A stretch of DNA of 64,000 bases from JAJTCH01 sp040386195 (GTDB lineage: Bacteria > Pseudomonadota > Alphaproteobacteria > Rickettsiales > UBA1997). Below are positions 41,964 to 51,108 of this stretch, piece after piece. The notes under the pieces were generated by a model. That model was given only the letters and a program-made list of their open reading frames with translations, searched no databases and was not told the origin of the DNA. The first letter of the stretch is position 1. Each line of letters starts with the position of its first letter. The stretch spans positions 77,927 to 141,926 of the forward strand of contig JAZKFV010000003.1 of assembly GCA_040386195.1 (NCBI GenBank), read 5' to 3'. The translations under genes and the position numbers were made by a program.

Positions 41964-43790
41964 TCAATTAGAATTTCTTTTCAAATCTTCCAGCTCAACC
42001 CATCTATTTTCAGCAATTTCCAGCTCTTGTTGCAATTTGGCAATTTCCATTGTTATAAAAGCTAGATTGGCGGAATTTCTGTCTTCGGTTTGGCTTAATT
42101 CCTCGCTCAATTGAGTAATTTTATTTTCTAATTTTTCGATTTTTGCCGGAAGTTTTTCTAGCTCAACAACATATTTATAAGAAAGTTTTTGGGGTTTTTT
42201 GATAATTTCTTCTGAGCTTTCAATGGCTTTAAATTCTGGCTTGGAAAGAGTTTTGACTGCTGATTTTTCAACTTTATTTTTATTCTTAAATTCCAAATAA
42301 TCGCTATAGCCGCCCAAATGATAAGTAATCGTGCCGTCATCTTCAAAAGCCAAAATGCTCGAAACCACATTATCCAAAAAATCGCGATCGTGGCTGACCA
42401 CCAAAAGATTGCCTTGATATTCGCTCAAAAAATTCTGCAACATATCCAAACTATCCATATCCAAATCGTTAGTTGGCTCATCCAAGATTAAAAAATTGCC
42501 GGGATTAGCCAGAGTTTTTGCCAAGAGCAAACGATTTTGTTGCCCACCAGAAAGTGTTGAAGCCAGCGTTTTGGTGTCTTTTGGATCAAAGAGAAAATCT
42601 TGTAAATAGCCGCAAATATGTTTGGTTTTGCCATTTGCCATTTGCACATAATCTGAACCGCCCGGGCAGAGAATATTTTGAATACTTAAATTTGGTTTAA
42701 TGCCAATTCTTTGTTGATCGAAATAAGAAATGGCAATGTCTTTAGCCAATTTAATTTTTCCACTATCTTGCTCTAATTCACCAAGCAACATCTTAATCAG
42801 AGTGCTTTTTCCCGAGCCATTTTTGCCAATGATGCCAATTTTTTCACCACGAAGAATTTTTATAGAAAATCTATTGATGACGATTCGCTCACCAAAATTT
42901 TTACAAACATTACTAAACACCGCAATCAAATGTGGCGAGTCTTCTTTCAAATCGTGCTCTTCAATTTTAATATTACTTTTGGCGCCAAAAACTAATTGTC
43001 GTTTAACTTTTAATTTCGATTTTAATTCCTGCAAATAATGCAGCCGCCCAATATTTCTCTTGCGCCTGCCCGTCACGCCGGTTTGCAGCCATTGGCTTTC
43101 CAGCTCAACTTTTTTTTCCAAATTTTGCAGCTCTCTTTCTTCCTGCTCCAAAACCTGATTCGACCATTCTTCAAATTTGCGATAACCTTGATTGCTAACT
43201 TTCAGCGCGCCATTTCTCAGCCAATAAACTTTGTTAGAAACATTTTCTAAAAATTTGCGATCGTGACTAATCACCAAAAGTGAGCCGTGATAATTTTGTA
43301 AATATTTTTCCAGCCATTCAATAATGGTTAAATCCAAATGGTTGGTTGGCTCATCAAGCAGCAAAACATCTGGCTCTAAAACCAAAGCCCGCGCCAGCCG
43401 CACTCGCCGCGCTTGCCCGCCGGAGAGATTTTGCAGCAAAGCGTCTTTGTTGATTTGCAAATTTTGGCAAACAATATCAACCAAATAAGATTTGTGATCG
43501 TTGTTTTCTAAAGCCTGAATCAAATATTCAAGCACAGTAATATCGCGCGGCATTTTTTCGGATTGTGATAAATAGCCCAAAACACAGCCGGGTTGAATCC
43601 AGCGCTCACCAATATCCAAATCAATTGAACCATAAATTGCATTGATCAAAGTGGTTTTGCCCACACCATTTTTACCAATCAAACAAACTCGATCGCGAGG
43701 AAATAAATTGAGGTTAAGGTTTTCGAAGAGAGTTTTTTTCGCAAAAGAAATGGTGGCATTTCTAATTGATAATAAAGGATGATTTGCCAT
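41964..43790 (-). CDS. uup: ABC-F ATPase, Uup type
   Basis: A soluble ABC-F protein with two ATPase cassettes, implicated in ribosome function and DNA integrity. The 608-residue protein has Walker A sites GKNGVGKTT and GKNGSGKST, signature motifs LSGGQARRVRLARAL and LSGGQQNRLLLAKTL, and Walker B runs LLLDEPTNHLDL and LILDEPTNDLDM. The linker WLQTGVTGRRKRNIGR is Uup-like. A C-terminal coiled coil (about 540-608) is the DNA-binding tail of Uup. It starts a minus-strand run and is divergent from the eptA-like gene. Confidence 0.92.
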   Translation of the reverse strand: MANHPLLSIRNATISFAKKTLFENLNLNLFPRDRVCLIGKNGVGKTTLINAIYGSIDLDIGERWIQPGCVLGYLSQSEKMPRDITVLEYLIQALENNDHKSYLVDIVCQNLQINKDALLQNLSGGQARRVRLARALVLEPDVLLLDEPTNHLDLTIIEWLEKYLQNYHGSLLVISHDRKFLENVSNKVYWLRNGALKVSNQGYRKFEEWSNQVLEQEERELQNLEKKVELESQWLQTGVTGRRKRNIGRLHYLQELKSKLKVKRQLVFGAKSNIKIEEHDLKEDSPHLIAVFSNVCKNFGERIVINRFSIKILRGEKIGIIGKNGSGKSTLIKMLLGELEQDSGKIKLAKDIAISYFDQQRIGIKPNLSIQNILCPGGSDYVQMANGKTKHICGYLQDFLFDPKDTKTLASTLSGGQQNRLLLAKTLANPGNFLILDEPTNDLDMDSLDMLQNFLSEYQGNLLVVSHDRDFLDNVVSSILAFEDDGTITYHLGGYSDYLEFKNKNKVEKSAVKTLSKPEFKAIESSEEIIKKPQKLSYKYVVELEKLPAKIEKLENKITQLSEELSQTEDRNSANLAFITMEIAKLQQELEIAENRWVELEDLKRNSN

Positions 43791-43845
43791 TATGAGCTGA
43801 TTGTGAAATTTAAAAAACCAGCATTCTAGCGACCAGACAATAAAT

Positions 43846-45438
43846 ATGAATAAGAAAATTCTTTCAGCTCAAGATCTAGTTTTGGCGGCAATTGCGGCTT
43901 TATCATTAGTTTTAATCTATAACTTCAAAACCATTGGCGCACGGTTTAGCCTTTATTCATCAGGAGAGATTCTGATTTTTGCAGCTGAAATCAGCATCGC
44001 TTTTTTAACCACTTTTCTATTTTTTCTGATTTGTAGTTTTAACAAAAAATTCTTCAAAACAATTTTGGTTTTGATGTTTTTATTTAGCACCATCAGCCTT
44101 TATATTTTAAATAAATTTGGCATTATTTTTGATGAGATAATGCTGGCGAACGCCTTTACCAGCGTTGGTCACGTTGGTGAAGTTGTGGATTATTCTTTAG
44201 CAATTTATTTTTTATTTGGCACAATTTTGCCAGCGGTTTTAATTATCAAAATCAACTTACAATCAACCAAAATTAAAACTAAACTTATCGTCTTAATCAT
44301 TGCCGCAATTAGCTACGGGGCGATTTATTCAGGATTTAATAAAGGCTCAACCAGCAAAATTTTTAACTCTTATTCACCAATTAATTATTTTGGTTCAACT
44401 TACAAATTTTACCAACGTTTTCACTCCGGCTTAAAGCAAGCCAAATTGCGGGTTGATTTAGATAAGTTTTATAATTTTGATTACGATAAAAAATTAGACG
44501 ATTTAAATGTGGTTTTAATTATTGGCGAATCTTTGCGCGCCGATCATTTGCATTTAAACGGCTATTGGCGCCAAACCACGCCTAATTTAGAAAAGATCAA
44601 TAATCTGCTACATTATCAAATTCGTGCTTCTTTTAACACCACAACTCCTTCAGTCACTTCAATACTTTCCAGCCGCACCAAAGCTGAGTTCATTGATATT
44701 CCGCCGGAAAAAAGCATCATTTCGGTTTTCAAAAATCTGGGTTTTAAAACTTATTGGTATTCTGCTCAAAGCTCCAAAGAATTTACCAATGGAATGCTTA
44801 ATATTATGGCGGCAGAGACTGATAATTATTTTTTCATTGATAAATTACAAACCACACTCAAAGCCAATCAAAAAGTTTATGATGAAAATTTATTACCGTT
44901 TTTTGATCAAGCTTTAAGTAGTGGTGGCAATAAATTTATCATTCTGCACAGCTTTGGCAGCCACATTCGCTTTGATGAACGCTCACCAGAAAATTTCAAA
45001 ATTTTTAAACCTGAATGTATTGGCTTGCCATCTTCTTGTCCAAAAGATTTGGTGGCAAACAGCTACGACAATAGCGTGGTTTATACCGATCATTTTGTTG
45101 CGTCAGCAATAAATCGCCTTAAAAACACCAATAGCATTTTGTTTTATGTTTCCGATCACGGCGTGTTTCTTGGTGAGAACAATGTTTATGCCAATGGCAA
45201 TAGCGACCAAATTGACGATAAAGTTCATATCGTGCCAATGTTGATTTATATGACTGATTCGGTTTTGAAAAATAAAGATTATCAACAAAAATTTAACTCA
45301 GCCAAAGCCAAAATTAACGCCAAAAACCTTTCCCACGATAATTTATTTGATTCAATAATTGATTGTTCAGCAATTAAATCTAACATATTGCAGCGCAATT
45401 TAAGCCTGTGCCAGGAATCTAAAATTAGATCTAAATAA
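43846..45438 (+). CDS. eptA: Phosphoethanolamine transferase, EptA-like
   Basis: An inner-membrane enzyme of the YhjW/EptA sulfatase-fold family, which decorates lipid A or other glycans with phosphoethanolamine. The 530-residue protein has five N-terminal membrane helices (to about 175). A periplasmic domain follows with LIIGESLRADHLHLNGYWRQTTP (metal Glu), the nucleophile among Thr265-267 (NTTTPSV), HSFGSHIRF and YVSDHGVFLGENNVY (metal Asp-His). Substrate is inferred from family. It is followed 3 bases later by the M16 peptidase gene. Confidence 0.87.
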   Translation: MNKKILSAQDLVLAAIAALSLVLIYNFKTIGARFSLYSSGEILIFAAEISIAFLTTFLFFLICSFNKKFFKTILVLMFLFSTISLYILNKFGIIFDEIMLANAFTSVGHVGEVVDYSLAIYFLFGTILPAVLIIKINLQSTKIKTKLIVLIIAAISYGAIYSGFNKGSTSKIFNSYSPINYFGSTYKFYQRFHSGLKQAKLRVDLDKFYNFDYDKKLDDLNVVLIIGESLRADHLHLNGYWRQTTPNLEKINNLLHYQIRASFNTTTPSVTSILSSRTKAEFIDIPPEKSIISVFKNLGFKTYWYSAQSSKEFTNGMLNIMAAETDNYFFIDKLQTTLKANQKVYDENLLPFFDQALSSGGNKFIILHSFGSHIRFDERSPENFKIFKPECIGLPSSCPKDLVANSYDNSVVYTDHFVASAINRLKNTNSILFYVSDHGVFLGENNVYANGNSDQIDDKVHIVPMLIYMTDSVLKNKDYQQKFNSAKAKINAKNLSHDNLFDSIIDCSAIKSNILQRNLSLCQESKIRSK

Positions 45439-45441
45439 CAT

Positions 45442-46701
45442 ATGCAACCAAAAATTATCACTCTTGAAAATCAACTACGCATTGTAATTGACCCAGTAAA
45501 AACCGTTGAAACTGCCGCAATTGCTGTGTTTGTTAATACTGGCAGCCGCAACGAAACTCCGCAAATTAACGGCATTTCCCACTTTTTAGAGCATATGGCT
45601 TTTAAAGGAACCACAACCCGCAACGCCAAACAGATTGCCGAACAATTCGATAATATTGGCGGCAAAATTAATGCTTATACTTCAAGAGAAAAAACCGTTT
45701 ATTACGCCAAAGTTTTGAAAGCTGATACTGAATTTGCCACTGAATTTTTGAGCGATATTTTACAAAATTCCACTTTCGATGCAGTTGAATTAGAAAAAGA
45801 ACGCGGCGTTATTTTGCAGGAAATTGCTATGACCAACGACACTCCCGACGATGTTGTATTCGATTATTTTCAAGAAAGCGCCTTTCCCAAACAAGCTGTT
45901 GGACGCTCAATTTTAGGGCCAACTAAAAATATTAAAAAATTTCAACGCGAAGATTTTGTTAATTATGTTGGCAAACAATATAACTATTCCAACATTTGCG
46001 TTGTTGCTTCGGGCAATGTTGATGAGAAAAAATTTGTTGGTTATGTCAAAAAATATTTCAACAATTTAGGTGAAAATAAATTGCAGAAATTTGAGCCTTC
46101 AAAATATCAAGGTGGCGATTTTAGAAAATATAAAAACCTTGAACAAGTCAATCTGGTGCTGGGTTTTCAAGGTCTTTCTTATATGCATAAAGATTATTAT
46201 AAATGCCAAATTTTAGCTTCAATTTTGGGCGGCGGAATGTCTTCACGTTTATTTCAAGAAGTGCGCGAAAAGCGCGGTTTAGCTTATTCGGTTTATGCTT
46301 TTAACTACGCTAATTTTGATTCCGGATTATTCGGAATCTATTTGGGAACAACAGAAGATAAAGCCAATCAAGCTATTGAAGTTATTGGCGATGAAATGTT
46401 AAAAATTACCAATAAAATTACCGATGAAGAATTAAAAAGAGTTATAACTCAAACCAAAGCTGGGCTTTTGATGGCAAAAGAAAGTATTATTTCGCGATCA
46501 CAAAAAATTGGTGGTGATGTTTTGGCTTATAATCGTATTATTGGCGAAGACGAAATTTTAGAAAAAATCTCAGCAATTTCTAAAAAACAAATCACCGATT
46601 TTGCAAGCAAAATGATCGCTAATTCCAAACATAATTTTTCGGCAATCGGCAAGGTTAAAAACATTACTGATTATCACAAAATCGGAAAAAAATTTGCTTA
46701 A
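45442..46701 (+). CDS. M16 family zinc peptidase (processing-peptidase type)
   Basis: A 419-residue M16 metallopeptidase close to the beta subunit of the mitochondrial processing peptidase. It has the inverted zinc motif HFLEH (His47, Glu50, His51), the downstream Glu in ELEKERGVILQEI, and the Arg/Tyr-type FQEVREKRGLAYSVYAFN block of the second half. There is no signal peptide, so it acts in the cytosol or is exported another way. Bacterial relatives (Rickettsia RPP) cleave mitochondrial presequence-like peptides; the natural substrate is unknown. Confidence 0.9.
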   Translation: MQPKIITLENQLRIVIDPVKTVETAAIAVFVNTGSRNETPQINGISHFLEHMAFKGTTTRNAKQIAEQFDNIGGKINAYTSREKTVYYAKVLKADTEFATEFLSDILQNSTFDAVELEKERGVILQEIAMTNDTPDDVVFDYFQESAFPKQAVGRSILGPTKNIKKFQREDFVNYVGKQYNYSNICVVASGNVDEKKFVGYVKKYFNNLGENKLQKFEPSKYQGGDFRKYKNLEQVNLVLGFQGLSYMHKDYYKCQILASILGGGMSSRLFQEVREKRGLAYSVYAFNYANFDSGLFGIYLGTTEDKANQAIEVIGDEMLKITNKITDEELKRVITQTKAGLLMAKESIISRSQKIGGDVLAYNRIIGEDEILEKISAISKKQITDFASKMIANSKHNFSAIGKVKNITDYHKIGKKFA

Positions 46702-46704
46702 TTT

Positions 46705-47013
46705 ATGTTAGAAAATAATTTTTTAGAATTATCCGAAAAAGAATTAATCAAACTTGCTGACGAGATTGAAAATAATGATCCAAAATCTTTGTTTGATGTT
46801 GAATATGCTGATGGAATTTTGAACATCAATGTTTTTGCCAGCGATCAAATTTATGTGATTAACAAACATTCAGCGAGTCAAAAAATCTGGTTTTCTTCAC
46901 CAATTTCCGGCGCCAATTATTTTGCTTACAACAATCAAAAATGGTTGGATGACAAAGGCAGGGAACTTAGAGAAATTTTATTTAATGAATTAAAAACTAA
47001 CTTTAACTTTTAA
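46705..47013 (+). CDS. cyaY: Frataxin/CyaY
   Basis: A small iron-binding regulator of Fe-S cluster assembly. The 102-residue protein has the frataxin fold: the acidic first helix (FLELSEKELIKLADEIENND) and VEYADGILNINVF. The core QIYVINKHSASQKIWFSSPISGANYF and the conserved Trp in KWLDDKGRELREILFNEL follow. It lies 3 bases after the M16 peptidase. Confidence 0.93.
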   Translation: MLENNFLELSEKELIKLADEIENNDPKSLFDVEYADGILNINVFASDQIYVINKHSASQKIWFSSPISGANYFAYNNQKWLDDKGRELREILFNELKTNFNF

Positions 47014-47023
47014 ATTTTTAACT

Positions 47024-48130
47024 ATGACGACAAAAAATATTTTACTTATCCCCGGTGATGGAATTGGCCCGGAAGTAGTAGCGCAAGCTAAAAAAATCAT
47101 TGATTTTTTCTCAGCTAATTCTGATAAAAAATTTATAACTAATGAAGCATTGTTGGGTGGAATTGCTTATGACGCAACTGGCACACCTTTTCCAGATGAA
47201 ACTTTAGCCAAAGCTAAACAAAGTGATGCAATCTTGCTCGGCGCGGTTGGTGGGCCAAAATGGGAAAGTTTAGAATATAAACATCGCCCAGAACGCGGGC
47301 TGCTGGGCATTAGAAAAGAATTAGAATTATTCGCTAATTTGCGCCCAGCAGTTGTGTTTCCAGCTTTGGCTGATAGCTCAACTTTAAAATCCGAAGTAGT
47401 TTCTGGCTTAGATATTATGATTGTCAGAGAATTAACCGGCGACGTTTATTTTGGTGAGCCGCGCGGTGTTGAAACTTTACCAAACGGCGATCGGCGCGGT
47501 TTTAACACTATGGTTTATACTTCACCGGAAGTTCATAGAATTGCTAAAGTTGCTTTTGAATTGGCACAAAAAAGAAATAAAAAACTTTGTTCAATTGATA
47601 AAGCTAATGTTTTGGAATCAACTGAAATGTGGCGCGAAGAAGTGGCAAAAATTGGTGAAAATTATCCGAATGTTGCGCTTTCAAATATGTATGTTGATAA
47701 CGCGGCAATGCAATTGGTGCGCAATCCCAAACAATTTGATGTGATTGTAACTGGCAATATTTTTGGTGATATTTTATCTGACTTAGCTTCAATGTGCACC
47801 GGATCTTTAGGAATGCTTCCTTCCGCTTCTCTTGGAGCAAAAATAAATGGCAAACAATTTGCTTTATATGAACCAATTCACGGCTCCGCACCTGATATTG
47901 CCGGCAAAAATATTGCTAATCCAATTGCTACAATTTCCAGCTTGGCGATGATGTTTAGATATTCTTTTGGTTATGAGTTTGAAGCCAACATTATTGATAA
48001 CGCCATTCAAAATGTTTTGAATAATGGCATTAGAACTGCCGATATTGCCAAAGCCGGTGAAGCAAAAGTTTCAACCACACAAATGGGTGATGAAATTGTT
48101 AAAGAAATTACCAAATTACTTGGTCGTTAA
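47024..48130 (+). CDS. leuB: 3-isopropylmalate dehydrogenase
   Basis: The third step of leucine synthesis, an NAD-dependent oxidative decarboxylation. The 368-residue protein has LIPGDGIGPEVV, the LeuB-type substrate helix RPERGLLGIRKELELFANLRP, the RELTGDVYFGEPRG block, CSIDKANVLES, NIFGDILSDLASMCTGSLGMLPSASL and HGSAPDIAGKNIANPIA. A free-standing leuB at this place implies leuACD elsewhere. Its stop is followed directly by the Cys-rich protein gene. Confidence 0.95.
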   Translation: MTTKNILLIPGDGIGPEVVAQAKKIIDFFSANSDKKFITNEALLGGIAYDATGTPFPDETLAKAKQSDAILLGAVGGPKWESLEYKHRPERGLLGIRKELELFANLRPAVVFPALADSSTLKSEVVSGLDIMIVRELTGDVYFGEPRGVETLPNGDRRGFNTMVYTSPEVHRIAKVAFELAQKRNKKLCSIDKANVLESTEMWREEVAKIGENYPNVALSNMYVDNAAMQLVRNPKQFDVIVTGNIFGDILSDLASMCTGSLGMLPSASLGAKINGKQFALYEPIHGSAPDIAGKNIANPIATISSLAMMFRYSFGYEFEANIIDNAIQNVLNNGIRTADIAKAGEAKVSTTQMGDEIVKEITKLLGR

Positions 48131-48961
48131 ATGAAAAAATTTTTGCCAATTATAATATTGTTAATTGCTTTTGAATCTGGCGCTTTTGCTTTGTCGGCAA
48201 ATATTGATGACAAAGCAATTTGTGAAAAAACCAAAGGTAATTGGCAAATTTTTAATAATGATTGTGCCAATCTTTGTGATAATAAATTTGAGTTTTTGCC
48301 CTGCACTCAAACTGCAATATTTTCATGCAATTGTGGCAATAATAGATGTTGGGATAATGATAAATGTATTTCAGAAAAAGTTGCCAAAATAAATTGGTTA
48401 GAAAAAACCAAAGCTGCGCGAGAACAAAGACAAGCCGAGATAGAGGAAATGAAAATAAAAGCTGCATTAAGATTGCAGCAGGCACAAAATAATCCACAAA
48501 ATAATTCTCAGCCGGGTCAGAATTTAACTAATAATAATATTGCCTCCACAACTCCAATTTTAAATCCTCTGACGCCAGCAACTCCAACTCCAGCAGTCGC
48601 AGCTCCAGCTGAAGCTGTTCTTGCGCCAATTACTGATCCGGAAATTTTACGCAAAAACGCTGAGCAAAAAGCAATTTGCGAAAAACAAAATGGCACTTGG
48701 AAGGAATTTAGAAATGGTTGCGCCGATAATTGCGGCAGCAAAGTTGCCAAAATTGCAATGTGCACAATGTCACTAACTTTTGGTTGCCAGTGTGGCGGCT
48801 CTAAATGTTGGGATAATAGCAAAAATATTTGTGTTGAAATTGAAGAATATAAAACATTGCTTAACAACCCAAAACCATTAGAAACCAAAGCACCACAATC
48901 CTTACCAACAGATTTACCAAATTCAGAAGTTCAGCCACCATTACCAACTTTAACTAGATAA
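48131..48961 (+). CDS. Secreted protein with duplicated 8-cysteine module
   Basis: A 276-residue protein I do not recognise. A signal peptide is cleaved after about Ala20. Two homologous modules follow, residues 28-80 and 180-235. Module 1 has Cys at 31, 45, 49, 58, 66, 68, 73 and 79, and module 2 at 183, 197, 201, 211, 219, 221, 226 and 234. The spacing is almost identical, and both contain AICEK, a C(N/Q)CG pair and CWDN. The linker (90-178) is a charged helix followed by an Asn/Pro/Ala-rich stretch. Eight Cys per module suggests disulfides in the periplasm or outside. It starts directly after leuB and ends 4 bases before tolQ. Confidence 0.7.
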   Translation: MKKFLPIIILLIAFESGAFALSANIDDKAICEKTKGNWQIFNNDCANLCDNKFEFLPCTQTAIFSCNCGNNRCWDNDKCISEKVAKINWLEKTKAAREQRQAEIEEMKIKAALRLQQAQNNPQNNSQPGQNLTNNNIASTTPILNPLTPATPTPAVAAPAEAVLAPITDPEILRKNAEQKAICEKQNGTWKEFRNGCADNCGSKVAKIAMCTMSLTFGCQCGGSKCWDNSKNICVEIEEYKTLLNNPKPLETKAPQSLPTDLPNSEVQPPLPTLTR

Positions 48962-48965
48962 AACA

Positions 48966-49670
48966 ATGACTGTTTCCGTGCCAAACCAAAGTGGGGTTTC
49001 TATTTTAGAATTATTGCAACAAGCCGACATCATAGTTCAATCGGTAATGGTTTTGCTTGCGGTTGCATCCATTTGGTCGTGGACTATTGTTTTTGATAAG
49101 GTGTTTAAATTTTATATTTTGCGCATCAAAACCGCTAAATTTGAAAACCTCTTTCATTCCGAAAAATTATTGGACGATATTTTTTTGGTTGCCAAAAAAA
49201 CTGACGACCACCCTTTTGCTAAAATATTTATTGCCGCAATCAAAGAATGGAAAGGCAGCAATGTAAAATCAATTATCCAAGCTCAAACTGGTGAAAAAAA
49301 AGAATCACTTAAAGATCGGATTGGCGGCGCAATGCAAGTTGCTTGCAATAAATCAATTGAAAAGTTGGAAAACGGAATGCAAATTTTAGCAATCATCGGT
49401 TCAACCGCGCCATTTGTTGGTTTATTTGGAACGGTTTGGGGAATTATGAATAGTTTTCAAGGCATCGCCGCCAGCAAAAATACTAGCCTTGCCGTTGTTG
49501 CACCCGGAATTGCCGAGGCACTTTTAGCAACTGCAATTGGTTTATTTGCCGCAATTCCGGCAGTTTTTTTCTACAATATTTACAGCAATAAAATCAATAA
49601 ATTTGCCGATGAAATGCAGAATTTTTCGGTGATGGTCGGCAATATTTTATCCAGAGAACTTGACAGATAG
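48966..49670 (+). CDS. tolQ: TolQ/ExbB family proton-channel protein
   Basis: An inner-membrane subunit of the Tol-Pal motor that keeps the outer membrane constricted at division. The 234-residue protein has three membrane helices: about 20-45 (IIVQSVMVLLAVASIWSWTIVF), 140-165 (ILAIIGSTAPFVGLFGTVWGIMNSF) and 180-205 (GIAEALLATAIGLFAAIPAVFFYN). The TolQ/ExbB core motif is GLFGTVWGI. The expected partner tolR does not follow; infA is next. Assignment to TolQ rather than ExbB rests on length and overall pattern. Confidence 0.87.
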   Translation: MTVSVPNQSGVSILELLQQADIIVQSVMVLLAVASIWSWTIVFDKVFKFYILRIKTAKFENLFHSEKLLDDIFLVAKKTDDHPFAKIFIAAIKEWKGSNVKSIIQAQTGEKKESLKDRIGGAMQVACNKSIEKLENGMQILAIIGSTAPFVGLFGTVWGIMNSFQGIAASKNTSLAVVAPGIAEALLATAIGLFAAIPAVFFYNIYSNKINKFADEMQNFSVMVGNILSRELDR

Positions 49671-49694
49671 CAATTAATAATAAACCATCTGCCT

Positions 49695-49729
49695 CATTAA
49701 CCATTAGTCATTAATCATTAATCATTATC
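49695..49729. repeat. Heptamer array before infA
   Basis: CATTAAC, CATTAGT, CATTAAT, CATTAAT and CATTATC in tandem, ending 6 bases before the infA ATG. The same unit in the same sense relative to the gene occurs upstream of gltX. No complementary arm is present here. It lies where the ribosome site should be; no GGAGG-like sequence is seen. Confidence 0.85.
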
Positions 49730-49735
49730 AAACAT

Positions 49736-49951
49736 ATGCCTAAAGAAGATTTATTATCAATGAACGGAGTTGTAGTTGAAGTTCTTCCCAACACAATTTT
49801 TCGCGTTGAATTAGAAAACAAACACATCATCACCGCTCATGCTTCTGGAAAAATTCGTAAAAATAAAATTCGGATTTTGAAAGGCGATACTGTTGAAATT
49901 GAGATGACAACTTATGATTTGAGCAAAGGCAGAATTGTTAGAAGAAATTAA
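49736..49951 (+). CDS. infA: Translation initiation factor IF-1
   Basis: A 71-residue S1/OB-fold protein that binds the ribosomal A site during initiation. It begins MPKEDLLSMNGVVVEVLPNTIFRVELENKHIITAHASGKIRKNKIRILKGDTVEIEMTTYDLSKGRIVRR in family order, the standard length and motif set (seen as the blocks GVVVEVLPN, ITAHASGK, KGRIVRR). It is separated from tolQ by a 65-base leader containing a heptamer array and is followed by a hairpin. Confidence 0.97.
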   Translation: MPKEDLLSMNGVVVEVLPNTIFRVELENKHIITAHASGKIRKNKIRILKGDTVEIEMTTYDLSKGRIVRRN

Positions 49952-49966
49952 TCTGCCTAAATATAA

Positions 49967-49992
49967 TTCCCGCCAAATTATTTTGGCGGGAA
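49967..49992. terminator. Bidirectional terminator hairpin between infA and asd
   Basis: TTCCCGCCAAA (49967-49977) pairs perfectly with TTTGGCGGGAA (49982-49992) across a 4-base loop. It lies between convergent genes. The minus-strand exit is T-rich (TTATATTTA), favouring termination of asd; the plus-strand exit is only moderately T-rich. Confidence 0.75.
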
Positions 49993-50004
49993 CTCTTAAT
50001 AAAA

Positions 50005-51021
50005 TTACAATCCGTAATCACGAACCAAAATCTCAGCAATTTGCACCGCGTTTAAAGCCGCACCTTTTCTAAGATTATCCGCAACTACCCAAAGATTTAA
50101 ACCGTTTTTCACCGTATCATCTTTTCTAATTCTAGAAACATAAACCGGATCTTTGGTGGTCACTTCAAATGGAGTTGCATAGCCGTTTTCAGAAATGTTA
50201 TCTAAAACTACAACACCATCAAATTTCTCCAAAACTTTTCTTGCCTCCGCCACGCTGATTGGTTTTTCAAATTCAACATTCACTGATTCAGAATGCGAAA
50301 CAAAAACTGGAACGCGCACACAAGTTGCGGTTACTTCAATATTTTCACCCATAATTTTTTTGGTTTCCACTTTCATCTTCCATTCTTCTTTAGTATTGCC
50401 ATCTTCCATAAACACATCGATATGAGGAATAACGTTAAAGGCAATGCGTTTAGAGAATTTCTGTGGCTCGGTGATTTCGCTTTGATAAACTTTTTTAGTT
50501 GATTGAAAAAGTTCGTCCATTGCTTCTTTGCCAGCGCCACTCACTGATTGATAAGTTGAAACGACGATTCTTTTAATAACCGCCAAATCATGAAGTGGTT
50601 TTAGAGCAACAACCATTTGAATAGTTGAGCAATTTGGATTAGCAATAATGCCCGATTTTTTATAACCAGCAATTGCTTCAGGATTTACTTCTGGAACAAT
50701 CAAAGGCACATTTTTGTCCATTCTAAAATGAGAAGTATTGTCAATGACAACACAGCCAGCCGCAGCCGCTCTAGGTGCGTGAATTGCTGAAATTGAACCA
50801 CCTGGAGAAAATAAACCAATCGCAGTGCCGGTAAAATCATAATCTTCTAAAGCCTGAACTTTGAGAGTTTTTTTATCACCATAACTAACTTCGCGACCGA
50901 TAGAATTGCGAGATGCCAAAGCCACAACTTGATCAGCTGGAAATTTTCTTTCCGCCAAAATTGATAAAATTTCGCGACCAACATTGCCCGTTGCGCCTGC
51001 AACAGCGATTTTTCTTGCCAT
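50005..51021 (-). CDS. asd: Aspartate-semialdehyde dehydrogenase
   Basis: Reduces aspartyl phosphate to the semialdehyde, the branch point to lysine/diaminopimelate, threonine and methionine. The 338-residue protein has VAGATGNVGREILSIL, FSPGGSIS, the nucleophile Cys131 in ANPNCSTIQMVVAL, STYQSVSGAGKEAMDEL, and the RVPVFVSHSESVNVEF catalytic His region. It starts 88 bases from the divergent lpxB. Confidence 0.96.
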   Translation of the reverse strand: MARKIAVAGATGNVGREILSILAERKFPADQVVALASRNSIGREVSYGDKKTLKVQALEDYDFTGTAIGLFSPGGSISAIHAPRAAAAGCVVIDNTSHFRMDKNVPLIVPEVNPEAIAGYKKSGIIANPNCSTIQMVVALKPLHDLAVIKRIVVSTYQSVSGAGKEAMDELFQSTKKVYQSEITEPQKFSKRIAFNVIPHIDVFMEDGNTKEEWKMKVETKKIMGENIEVTATCVRVPVFVSHSESVNVEFEKPISVAEARKVLEKFDGVVVLDNISENGYATPFEVTTKDPVYVSRIRKDDTVKNGLNLWVVADNLRKGAALNAVQIAEILVRDYGL

Positions 51022-51108
51022 ATGAATTGAAAATTGAATTGTAAATTGATTAAATGAATGAAAAGCGCGGGCATTTTAATTATCCGCTTTAACTTTGTAA
51101 AGCACGAA

